Positions 34,351-43,644 of a DNA stretch of 64,000 bases are shown piece by piece. The notes under the pieces are model-generated. The model was not told the DNA's origin. It saw only the letters and a list, made by a program, of their open reading frames with translations, and ran no database searches. Made by a program: the position numbers and the translations under genes. Each line of letters starts with the position of its first letter. The stretch's first letter is position 1. The stretch comes from Buddleja alternifolia (Eukaryota; Streptophyta; Magnoliopsida; Lamiales; Scrophulariaceae). The stretch spans positions 9,117,077-9,181,076 of the forward strand of contig CM033408.1 of assembly GCA_019426215.1 (NCBI GenBank), written 5' to 3'.

Positions 34351-34467
34351 GAGTTCAATTCCATGGGCCGATACCATGATATAGGACCTGGTATCGCGGT
34401 ATCGTTACGATACAACGATATAGGACCACCAGTATCTCGGTATCGCCCATTAAAGTTACATTGGACC

Positions 34468-35049
34468 TGGGGTCAAATGCAGTGGGGATATGGATGGAAG
34501 AATACCCGTTACTTCAACAAAGCATTCAATTAAAAAGATGAAACTTCCCATTAAAACTTTCTGACACCCTTGGCACCTAGATGGACAGGTAAATGTGTGC
34601 ATTAAAATATTTTATTTTTTATAGATTTAATATTTTCAAAGTTAAAAAGGAAAAAAGGGTTTTTTTTTTTCAGCTATTTTTAAAATAAAATTTTTAATCC
34701 AAGTTATTAAATTAACTGACATTTCCAACATTTTAATCTATGGCTAGGTTGGTGGATATACACAAGAATATGAAGGCAACCTAACATTTGTTACAGTTAG
34801 AGGGGCAGGGCATGAAGTCCCTATTTACCAACCTGCTAGAGCCCTTTCACTTATTTTTCATTTTCTTGCTGGGAAACAGCTCCCTAGTTTCGCAAATAAT
34901 TAACTCCTCGTTTTCATCTTATTATCAACTATATCATCTTATTATCAACTATATCGCGACTTTCAACCATGATTTCAATTGACTCCAATATGAGATATCT
35001 GATTGAAGAAATAGTTCCAATGGATGCGCTATATCATTTGATATACATT
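34468..35049. other. Flank of the inverted repeat
   Basis: AT-rich sequence without a recognisable gene. A short direct repeat (CATCTTATTATCAACTATAT, twice) lies near 34916-34955. I found no copy of the left outer flank (26.4 kb), so no target-site duplication for the inverted repeat could be named. Confidence 0.5.
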
Positions 35050-35572
35050 GTAACATTAATATATGAACTTTAAATGCACTCATGTGTCTATTTCCCAAAT
35101 ATTTAATGCCCTTAATCGTCATAAAAACAACATAATTAATGCCCTGAACTGCAGGTCACATATTTCCCTATCATTAACCTCAGTGGAACACCCTACATCT
35201 ATCAAACAAAAACGATACTCGGATTGCATGCATTCGGATTAGAGGATTTTTGAGCTAAGGATTTCATGTTCATTCCTTCGTTTGTTTGGATAACATTCAA
35301 TAACTATGGCTTTCAAAAGTTTTAGCAACTATTTTGAGTTATTTTTCAATGGAATTGATATCGACGGTGGCTTGAAATTCTTAGCTCAAAATTCTTCAAT
35401 ACAAACGCAATCTTAAAGTATTTAGATCGCAAGTAGTAACTAAATTACTTACCTGCAAAGGAAGTATATATGTTAATTACAGGCCGTAGGCAGTCCTCAA
35501 ATGCGAGGAACTTCAATTAGATGACAAGATCCGTCAATAAACACAGATGCTGCATCTCCCTATGTTTGGAAA
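35050..35572 (-). pseudogene. Relic of the GFAT 3' end (intron 10 + exon 10 homology)
   Basis: Reading the minus strand, 35563-35453 matches GFAT exon 10 (GGAGATGCAGCATCTGTG, GAAGTTCCTC, TGTAATTAACATA, then CTTTGCAG|GTAAG with the donor kept). The DNA beyond it (35050-35452) matches GFAT intron 10 (GAGCTAAGGATTTCA, TTAAAGTATTTAGA, TAACTAAATTA). A frame change and stops within the exon rule out function. Because intron sequence is included, this came from a DNA-level duplication and not from an mRNA. No other GFAT exons were found near it. Confidence 0.8.
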
Positions 35573-35752
35573 CTGCACATTTAGGATTTACACTCAGTTC
35601 TTTGTTAAATTTCATGATTAACAAGTTTCAAGTAACTGAACAATAAAATGACTAAAGAAAGTCTAAAAATTGCATGATAATTATGTTTTACATCTGCATG
35701 TACCTGAGTTGGCAATTAAAGATTGGCCGCTGAGAAGAAAATGAATCTAGCG

Positions 35753-38700
35753 TTAACTTTGTCTAGAAACATAAGTGCCGTCTATCTGAACACAAGGGAT
35801 TCCATCAATCCTGTTCCAATATTTCTCTTTCAGAGACTGTTTCTTCAGACGTGGACAGTTGCTTATTTTAAGTTGCCAAAGCTTTTCAAGCACATTTTTA
35901 CTGGGCAAGACATTAAGCCTTGGACAATTAGCGACCGATAGATGTTGCAGAGAGGTCAGATTCTCGAGCACCTTAGAAAGAGACGTTAGTCTTTGGAAGC
36001 TTTGAATAGAAAATTTAATTAGAGAAGAAGGGAAAAGACCATCATCATGACCAAGTAATGGCAACTCTGGAAATCCACCGCAGATGGTGAGTTCCCGAAG
36101 AGATTTGAGCCCGCTCAAACCCCACTGCGATAATGGCTTAAGCTCATGAGAATCCCAAATCTGCAGTGAAGATAAGTTTCGAGGGAAATCACAGCCTGGA
36201 AAGGCATTCAATCTGCAGCAACCTCGTATCTCAAGTGATACAAGAGACAACATATTCCGAATATGCAATGGCAATGACCTAAGATTTGAACAATGTATAA
36301 TGCAAAGTATTCTCAGGTTGAGTGGTAACCCTTCATCTGGGAAGCGCTCTAGACCATCACAATGCGATAAATACAGCTCTGTAAGACGTGGAAAGTTATG
36401 CACATGAGGGAGTAGAGTGTTGCAGTTTAGCCAATCCCATATACTAAGATCCTCAAGTGAGATTCTTCTGTTTGGCGGAAACATCGTTTCAGAAACTGGA
36501 TCCAGGTCGTTGCACTTCTCGATTGAAAGTTTTATAAGGCTATCAGGAAAATTACCAGCAGACCACTTTCTCAAAGACGAGCATTCCTTAATCTCAAGAT
36601 TTTCAAGGCTAGAGATGTCGGTAGGGAGGGAATGCATGGCATTGCAACCGAGTATCTCGAGGCGCTTGAGCATGGGAGGGATACTTTGCTCGGGAAAGCT
36701 AATAATGTTAGGGCAATTTTTTATAATCAACTCTCTCAACGACCCGAGGTTTCTCAATTCATTTGGAAGGGATGTTAAGTTTGCACATTGAAATAATTTC
36801 AAACTTTCAAGATTGCAAGGAATTTGCTGCTCCTCTTCTCCCAAGGATACAAGAATCGAACAGTCTGCAACCACAAGGCGCCTTAGACAACTAAGATGTT
36901 GTGGTGTAAATCCATTTGGCCACACAGATAGCAATTCATTACAGTTATAAAACTGTAGCCCTTCAAGTTTTGTGGTAGAATGCACAAGTTCCCTAGGTAG
37001 ATGAGCTAGCCCTGTAACAGCCTTAACTTTCAAGACATTGAGTAAGTCAAGATCACGGAGATTATATAGCACTCTCACGCTACATTCCTTAAGATCCAAA
37101 CCGTTAAGAACAGGAAGGCTTAATGGAGAAACTGTGGTTAAATTGGGGCATTTGAATATTGAAAGGTGATTAAGACGAGGGAACTGAATATGGAATTCCT
37201 CAGCAGAACAAGTCCACTCCGCCCAATCTGCCATGTCATCGAATGTTAGAGTCTCCAGTTTTGGAAATGGGACGTCCATAGAACTGGTCCCGGAAAACTC
37301 AACACCAATGCGTTTGATTTGGCGCATCTGTTTTATGTGCAAGATTTTGAGCTCAGGCAGCTGACCTAGTGGTGGTAGAGAAGTGCATTGATCACAACCA
37401 CTGAGGCTTACGAAAAATAATTTGCAAAATGATGGATTCCCTATCCAACTTGGGAATCTCACACCTCCATAGGATTCGATCATGAGGTTTTTCAAGTTTT
37501 CATGGGGTTGTAGCACGGCTAGCACATTTTCTTCTACAAAACTATCACGAGAATTATTTATGTCATTCGTCCATCTCAATTGTAATTCCTCAAGTTCCTT
37601 ATCCCTCATACTAGCCTCCATAGCGTTCTCAATGTCCGTCACAGTTTGCAACTCTGAAATGGCAAGCACCCCACGCAAAAGCTTGAGATTTTTCAGTTCC
37701 CTTAGTCCCAATCCACCAACCCTGCTCAGAACAATTTTGGGCAACGTCTGCAGGCTTTCCAATTTTCCAATTTCAACTGGTAATTCTTTCAATAGATCAG
37801 TATCAGAGTTGTCAAGATGGCGCAAGTTAGATAGATTTCCCAAGGTTGGAGGCAACTTGCAGATAAAATCGCAATTACGTAAAGACAAAGTTTCTAAATG
37901 GTAGAGACCACTCAAAGAGTCAGGTAGTGAAACAATTAAAGTCCCAGATAGATTAAGGTACCGTAAATGTATCAAGTTGCAGATGGAACTTGGCAGCTCT
38001 GTGATGGAATAGCCGCGTAGAGATAGCACCCTTAAGCAATGCAATTTTGGTACCAGTTCAAATAAAATCCTGTTTGATAAGTAGAAAGGCCCAACAAGTG
38101 GATTTTGAACAGGAATTGGTAAGAATGTTCTTAACCCTTTAACTTGATGGAAAGCCTTAAATTTTTGGAAATATTCATATTCATGACGAGGGAATGAAAC
38201 ATGACGAGCCTTCTCTGATATTTCATACTCCTGATTATGATCCATTTTCTCACCTAAACGGTAGCATGTTCCTCTAGCAACGTATTGAGCCAAATCGGTT
38301 AAAAAACCATGCATAATAAATTTTGAATTGCTTTTGCTTGATTGTTGGAAAAAGGATCTCGACAGTAAATCATTGAAGTAGTCAAGACCCAACTCTTCCT
38401 TTGTTTTCGTTTCACTTGGCTGTTCCAATAAACCTTCTCCCATCCACAAAGATATCAGCTCATTCTTGTCAAACTCATATTCCTTTGGAAATATTGAGCA
38501 ATATGCAAACAGATGCTTCAAGTGTGGAGGAAGATGCTGATAGCTTAGTCTCAAAATGGGAAGAATCTCATATTCTTTCGGAAAATCCCATAACTTGCTA
38601 TTCAGCACATCCTCCCACTCTTTCTTACTTTCTTTAGAGCATAGGAGGCCACCAAGTGTCAATGCTGCCAAAGGCAAGCCATTACACTTCTTCACTAGTC

Positions 38701-39823
38701 CCACACCAACCTCTCTTAACTCTGGACTCTCATGAAATGATCTCGGAGCATGTTGAGCCAATAGAGAATAGCAATCACCATAAATCAATAGCTTCACATG
38801 GTAAGCAGTTCGAGGGAAACCCACAACTGATGAAACGCCATTATTACGAGTTGTAATGATAATTCTGCTACTAGGTAGTCCAAAATGGAATGGAAGACAT
38901 AGAAGGTTCCACTCTTCATAGTTCACGTCCCAAATGTTATCCAAAACAATAAGGAACTTCCTCTCAGATAACTTCTTCTGTATACTGACCTGAAGCAAAT
39001 TTAAGTCCTTGGGCTCATCACTCGACTTATTCAACTCACGAAAAATTGTCTTGGTGATTGTTAACACATCGAACTCTTCGGCAACACTTACCCAAGCCCT
39101 CTCATGAAAGTTTTGCCTTATATTTATATCATTATAAACCAGTTGGGCAAGCGTAGTTTTGCCAATACCTCCCATTCCAACAATTGGAATGACAGTAAAA
39201 TTATCATGGTGCGCCTTATTACCAAGATCTTTATTGAATGCCTCATCATCAAGCAGCATTTTTATTACTGATTCCTTATCTTCAACTCTTCCAAAGACAC
39301 GAGACTCCTTTACCAAAGAAGTACTTGGTAACTTCATTAGCGATAATCGGTTAGACGGCCCGTCAGTTTTCTCCCTCAAGTTCAATTCTTTTCTTTTGCT
39401 CGTTATATTATTGAATCTATTCGTGATGTCCTCTATCTTGGATATCATCCTATAGTTGAATAGCTGCACATCAGGTGTGGAAGTGGTACAAGTAGGAATG
39501 AGTTTTCGTACGATACTGCTTTTGTGTTGCTGAATCCCCTTCGATTCTCGAATCAAAGCTAAAGTATTGATCTCATCCAATAGATCATCCAAATCATAAG
39601 CCAAGTCCCTGAGGTCCTCCAGCCATCCTTTTACACGTTCCTCTCTTAACTGCTTATCCTCTGCATCATCAAGCACCGTCTTAATAATCGAAAAGCTGTC
39701 ACGTAACTGGTCAAAGTGACATTTTACTCTCTCCCAGCGAGCAAAGGCTTGAAGAGCACCAGAGGCCAACTGCTGAAACACTACTTGAATGAATGCGGAT
39801 AAAAAGACCTCTCCCACAGGCAT
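35753..39823 (-). CDS. CC-NBS-LRR (CNL) disease-resistance protein, RPPL1-like, 1356 aa
   Basis: An intracellular immune receptor that senses pathogen effectors. The start is ATG 39823 (MPVGEVFLSAF, the usual opening of this clade); 16 further open codons upstream lack an ATG. Coiled coil at residues 1-150 with an EDVID-type motif (DLAYDLDDLLDE). NB-ARC at about 165-500: P-loop GMGGIGKTTLAQ, kinase-2 LIVLDNIWD, RNBS-B SRIIITTR, GLPL CNGLPLAAL, RNBS-D YCSIFPKEYEFDK, and an MHD-position motif reading IMHG. A long LRR region of about 800 residues runs to the C-terminus. The single coding exon is intact. Two canonical Asp positions are changed: the second Asp of kinase-2 is Asn and the MHD Asp is Gly, either of which could alter nucleotide switching. 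A probable 5'-UTR intron and a W-box lie upstream. No other NLR lies in the window. Confidence 0.93.
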   Translation of the reverse strand: MPVGEVFLSAFIQVVFQQLASGALQAFARWERVKCHFDQLRDSFSIIKTVLDDAEDKQLREERVKGWLEDLRDLAYDLDDLLDEINTLALIRESKGIQQHKSSIVRKLIPTCTTSTPDVQLFNYRMISKIEDITNRFNNITSKRKELNLREKTDGPSNRLSLMKLPSTSLVKESRVFGRVEDKESVIKMLLDDEAFNKDLGNKAHHDNFTVIPIVGMGGIGKTTLAQLVYNDINIRQNFHERAWVSVAEEFDVLTITKTIFRELNKSSDEPKDLNLLQVSIQKKLSERKFLIVLDNIWDVNYEEWNLLCLPFHFGLPSSRIIITTRNNGVSSVVGFPRTAYHVKLLIYGDCYSLLAQHAPRSFHESPELREVGVGLVKKCNGLPLAALTLGGLLCSKESKKEWEDVLNSKLWDFPKEYEILPILRLSYQHLPPHLKHLFAYCSIFPKEYEFDKNELISLWMGEGLLEQPSETKTKEELGLDYFNDLLSRSFFQQSSKSNSKFIMHGFLTDLAQYVARGTCYRLGEKMDHNQEYEISEKARHVSFPRHEYEYFQKFKAFHQVKGLRTFLPIPVQNPLVGPFYLSNRILFELVPKLHCLRVLSLRGYSITELPSSICNLIHLRYLNLSGTLIVSLPDSLSGLYHLETLSLRNCDFICKLPPTLGNLSNLRHLDNSDTDLLKELPVEIGKLESLQTLPKIVLSRVGGLGLRELKNLKLLRGVLAISELQTVTDIENAMEASMRDKELEELQLRWTNDINNSRDSFVEENVLAVLQPHENLKNLMIESYGGVRFPSWIGNPSFCKLFFVSLSGCDQCTSLPPLGQLPELKILHIKQMRQIKRIGVEFSGTSSMDVPFPKLETLTFDDMADWAEWTCSAEEFHIQFPRLNHLSIFKCPNLTTVSPLSLPVLNGLDLKECSVRVLYNLRDLDLLNVLKVKAVTGLAHLPRELVHSTTKLEGLQFYNCNELLSVWPNGFTPQHLSCLRRLVVADCSILVSLGEEEQQIPCNLESLKLFQCANLTSLPNELRNLGSLRELIIKNCPNIISFPEQSIPPMLKRLEILGCNAMHSLPTDISSLENLEIKECSSLRKWSAGNFPDSLIKLSIEKCNDLDPVSETMFPPNRRISLEDLSIWDWLNCNTLLPHVHNFPRLTELYLSHCDGLERFPDEGLPLNLRILCIIHCSNLRSLPLHIRNMLSLVSLEIRGCCRLNAFPGCDFPRNLSSLQIWDSHELKPLSQWGLSGLKSLRELTICGGFPELPLLGHDDGLFPSSLIKFSIQSFQRLTSLSKVLENLTSLQHLSVANCPRLNVLPSKNVLEKLWQLKISNCPRLKKQSLKEKYWNRIDGIPCVQIDGTYVSRQS

Positions 39824-39891
39824 TTTCTTTTTTCCAACTTTACGGCAAACAGGCAGAGATTGAACTTTCAAATCAAGAAAATATCACATTC

Positions 39892-40198
39892 CTAAAAAAT
39901 AGATACAAACAATTAATAACTAATCAACAATTTTCTAAAGACTTCTGCTTCTTCTTATAGAAATGCATAACACTTCCTAACAAGCAGGTAATTTTGATTA
40001 GGTCACGAATAAGCTCGAAAAACAGGAATGAAAATTGCAGTTATCGAATTGTTGATGCGGACTACATATAGGAGCAGTTTAAGTACTTGAAAATTCCAGA
40101 ATAATATGAATATATATATATATATATATAAACAAATGTAACTAGCAAAAGTATCAAATGATTATAATCTATATAGTCATATCAAAATAATTACTTAC
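39892..40198 (-). other. Probable 5'-UTR intron of the NLR gene
   Basis: On the minus strand, GTAAGTAATTATTTTGATAT at 40198 and TCTATTTTTTAG ending at 39892 are strong donor and acceptor sites separated by 307 nt. They lie between the likely promoter and the ATG. Inferred from signals only. It includes a (TA)n run at about 40110-40130. Confidence 0.5.
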
Positions 40199-40292
40199 AA
40201 ATATAGTGGCTGTTGATTTTCCTCCATTTTTGCTGCTGATTCTTGTTGTAGAGTGAGGCAAGTTTGTTTGTTCTTTATCTGTGGTAGTTCCA

Positions 40293-40298
40293 AGTCAA
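40293..40298 (-). promoter_or_regulatory. W-box in the NLR upstream region
   Basis: The minus strand reads CGTTGACTTGG, containing the WRKY-binding core TTGACY, about 470 bp before the NLR start codon. One site alone is weak evidence of WRKY control, but it is common in defence genes. Confidence 0.45.
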
Positions 40299-40349
40299 CG
40301 GCGGGAGGAGGAGACTAATAAATCGTTGTTCTGGAAATAGAACATTAAA

Positions 40350-41638
40350 ATATTGCGACCTGAAAAGTGAGAAGAAAGATAAACAGAGAGGGCCTATTAT
40401 TATTATTTACAAAAAATGAACCAGCAAATGTGATGATGTCCATAGTTACACAAATTAATAGGGTGCATATACACTTTCACACCTCGGTATTTGGTCTACT
40501 TACAAAAAATCCTTCCTTATTTATATTATTACATATAAAAAATACTTGGGCTCTATTTGTATGTTTGTTTATTTTATTTTTCTCAGTCATTTCTTAAAAT
40601 GTATTGGAAAATAATTTTTTTAATTTCTGTGTGAAAATATAGACATATTTTGAAAATGGTTGGAATTGATTCGGTTAAAAATAATGAGTATGTGAATAGT
40701 ATAAATAAAATAATAGATAATATATTTAAATGCATAAAACCCCACTGTTTTGTATTGAAAATGCAAAAAAAAAAAAAAAATTATGTGTTAACAAAATAAT
40801 CTAATCACTCCCATCTGTTCTTAAAAACTTTACAAAAAAAACCAAATTTCATTAAAAAAAATGATCATATTTTTCACCTCTATTGATATGCTTATTTGTC
40901 ATTTATACACTTTTTTTACAATAAAAAAAGGAAGATAGTTATATTTCAACAAAAAGACACACATTTCCTTCTTTCTTTTTCTTTAACAGAATTTGACTTT
41001 TTCACAAACTTTTTAAGAACATAGGATGTGATTTGACTATTTCGTTAACACAGGGGGCTTATTTGAATTTTCGATATAACACATGGGGGGTTTATGCACT
41101 TAACCTTAGATAATATTATATTGATTAAATATATTTATAGGTAAAAATGATAAATATTGATCCCAAAAAAGCATTGAAAATACTCTAAAAGGGTCTTAAA
41201 ATGTGCACAAAGACTATGAAGGTGAATAAATTGTATGTTAAATCCGTGTAACACCACAATTGTTGCTGAAAATATGAAATTTTTTGAAAGAGATGTGAGA
41301 GAAAAAAAAAGGTGAATGTGATTTGATAGACTGAAATGTAGTTATAGAAAAATGTGAAAGTAGAAAATGAAAATAAGTGTATTTTTAATTGAGAATGGTA
41401 TAAAGTGTGTATTTTTAGTTTTAAATAAAAATAAAACTTTAAAAACACAAACAAACATGGCCTTGAGATTTGTGAAAAGATTGGTAATAGTCATTTTTAT
41501 CCTTAGAAGACGCAACCAAAAAATTAATTATAATTTAAATAAATTTGAAATGACACAGCGCAATTGTATCCCTCATTTGTTTTGACAGAGAAGTTGGTGA
41601 TTATATCAAACTTAAGGAGGTTTAAGTGAATTCGCTCA
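40350..41638. other. AT-rich intergenic DNA
   Basis: No gene recognised. Poly-A/poly-T tracts and a pair of GGGGGTTTATGCACTTAA-like phrases near 41060-41105 suggest old element remains. The stretch 41540-41640 resembles 42560-42660 as a degenerate direct repeat flanking the MITE. Confidence 0.5.
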
Positions 41639-41639
41639 A

Positions 41640-41685
<46 letters not shown>
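41639..41685. repeat. (TAA)n microsatellite
   Basis: About 15 TAA units run up to the left end of the MITE at 41686. TAATAATAA resumes right after its other end at 42521. Confidence 0.95.
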
Positions 41686-42520
41686 GGAGTTAATAAAGGC
41701 ACTCCACATTTTATTAAAAACACTCCACATCTTTTTAAATTAACTAAGTTGACTAAAATGCCCTTTAATGGATTATATAGTATTTTTATTAATATTAAAA
41801 GGTGAACTTAATAATCCTTTCTAAATAAGTTTTGAAGAATATATTTTAATTCTTTTTTGTGAAAATAATACCAAATAAAATTGTGTTTTTTCTCAAGCAT
41901 CTTTTTGGAAATAAAAAAAAACATACTTTTCATCAGTGCAATAAAACTAATTATCTTGCCATGGATTTTAAACACCAATATGATTTTATCGAATTTGTAA
42001 ATGATATATGTTGCTCATTTGCTCCATACTAAATAAAAGAATTTTTTTTTAATATTGAAAATTAGTATAACTTCAAATGCCCTAAAAACTATCAAAAGAG
42101 TAAAAATAATCATCAGATCATATCACACTGAGTTAGTATAGGTGAACTTAATATGTCCACCTAGAATAATAGCTAACTTTATTTTTTGTTAAATTTCATG
42201 AAAAAATAATTGTCAATTTTATCCAAGATAAAATAATATTTATTCTAATTTGGTTCTAAATAAATAAGTAAAAGTTTTAGTCATATCTACGAACTTTTTT
42301 TTTACTGTAATTATCTGTCACTTTTAAAATTTAAAATTATGAATTATCAAGTTTTGGATACTTATTCTACATTAAGTTAGCAAAGTGGTATAAAATTAGT
42401 TTGTTGAAGAAAATGATAAGAGTTATCTTAATAGACTAAAGGGCATTTTTGTCCATGTGGTGAAATTTAAATAAAAGTGGAATGCCTCTAATTAAATGTG
42501 GAGTGACTTTATCAACTCCC
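41686..42520. mobile_element. Inverted-repeat DNA element inserted in (TAA)n
   Basis: The left end GGAGTTAATAAAGGCACTCC is matched by the reverse complement of the right end, GGAGTTGATAAAGTCACTCC. Pairing continues for about 95 bp, including AAAATGCCCTTTA on both sides. TAA-rich flanks on both sides fit a TAA target site as used by PIF/Harbinger elements, though the microsatellite hides the exact duplication. No ORF. Confidence 0.8.
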
Positions 42521-43070
42521 TAATAATAAAACATAAAAAGTTAAAAAATTTAAAATGACAAAAGACAACTTTGTCCCCTTTTGTTTTGGTCAAGGGGTTT
42601 CCATTTTTGATAACTTCATCATACTTTATAGGGTTCTAATTGTACTTCACCCAAAATAAATATAAAAAAGAAACGAATTTGGTAAAGGAGTGGGTTGGGT
42701 CGCCCGGTGTTAAGTTGAATATCTATCATATGATGAAAAGGAAAAAAAAAATGGGTAATTGTTTGGTCCAAAACCGTCAAATGGACTCACCATACTATAT
42801 CCAATCCAATTAAGATATTGCTTTAACGTATAATATTTTTAGTTTTTGTAAAATATTTATTTGTAGATATATATATATATACATACATATATAATTGTAT
42901 TTATAAGAAAATTTATAACTGCTAAAAGAACATACTCATACAAAAAAAAAACGTAAAAACTTTCTAGCCCAAATCGGTTATGGTCGGACTCAAGCGATTA
43001 ATTATGTGATTTGAAGCTGATAAATTAAATTAGGTCAAGACAAAAATCTCTTAGAAAACATTAAATTTAT
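42521..43070. other. Intergenic DNA before the LINE
   Basis: Holds the second half of the direct repeat noted at 41540-41640 (CAACTTTGTCCCC..TTTTGTTTTGG), a TA run at about 42868-42880, and nothing coding. Confidence 0.5.
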
Positions 43071-43644
43071 AATCCTTCTATTGTAGCCTCACTTAGGTTT
43101 CAGTGTCCTGTCGATAGTATTTGGAGGCCGTTATTTCTCTCTCCTCGTGAGAGTTTCCTTCTCTCTCACGTTTGAGAGTTTTTTAGGGTTACGGTTTTCT
43201 TTTTTTCATCTTTCTAGGGTTTACAGGAGCGGTAAGAGTAGGTTTTTCATAGTAGAGCGAGTGAGGTTTTGTTTGATCAACTCGACCTCTAGACGACGCG
43301 TTGCACTGAGAAGTTTCGAGAACTTTAGAGCCACAAGTCTTGGTTTTTTCAGTATTTCTGCAGGGGTTTTGTTCATCTTGTTTGCTTTTGTCTTTTTGTT
43401 TGTTTTCTCGTTGTTTGTCTGCTTTTTGTTCGTGTCAGGTGACCAGTCATTGTTCATCCGACGTCTTTTGTGTTTTATTCCCCGTCCTGCTCTGTGTGTT
43501 GTTGGTTGGGTCTTTAGGGTTTATTCGGCTTGTCATATTTGTGTCTAATAGATTGTTTCTTGTTTGCTAGGGATCTTCAGGACAGGTTCCTTGCTTGTTA
43601 TCTGGTGTCATCGTTGGGCTTGTAATCCATCGAATGTTTTCAAA

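Larger units (their letters stand above)
30646..34467 (+). repeat. Right arm of the 8-kb inverted repeat (about 3.8 kb)
   Basis: Mirror of 26444-30174. The lesions differ between the arms: for example TGG in the left arm is TAG at 32614 here, CGA is TGA at 32356, and an A9 run is A8 at 33675. This independent divergence argues that both arms are real DNA and not one read folded back in assembly. Confidence 0.95.

Noticed and set aside
26444..34467. The palindrome as a pure sequencing foldback artefact
   Set aside because: The arms differ by substitutions and in-frame versus stop codons in a way a single folded read would not give, and the loop is a separate tandem array. Not fully excluded without read evidence.
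14526..34800. Long terminal inverted repeats bounding the whole MULE-to-ULP block
   Set aside because: I compared about 14.5-14.9 kb with 34.4-34.8 kb by eye and saw no match, so a single 20-kb element is not claimed.
39824..39871. Extra 16 codons at the NLR N-terminus
   Set aside because: The upstream frame has no ATG (it begins with TTG), while ATG 39823 opens the conserved MPVGEVFLSAF sequence.
43147..43570. Plus-strand open frame in the LINE 5' UTR
   Set aside because: Phe/Ser/Arg-rich low-complexity translation of a T-rich leader, upstream of ORF1 and not similar to any LINE protein I know.
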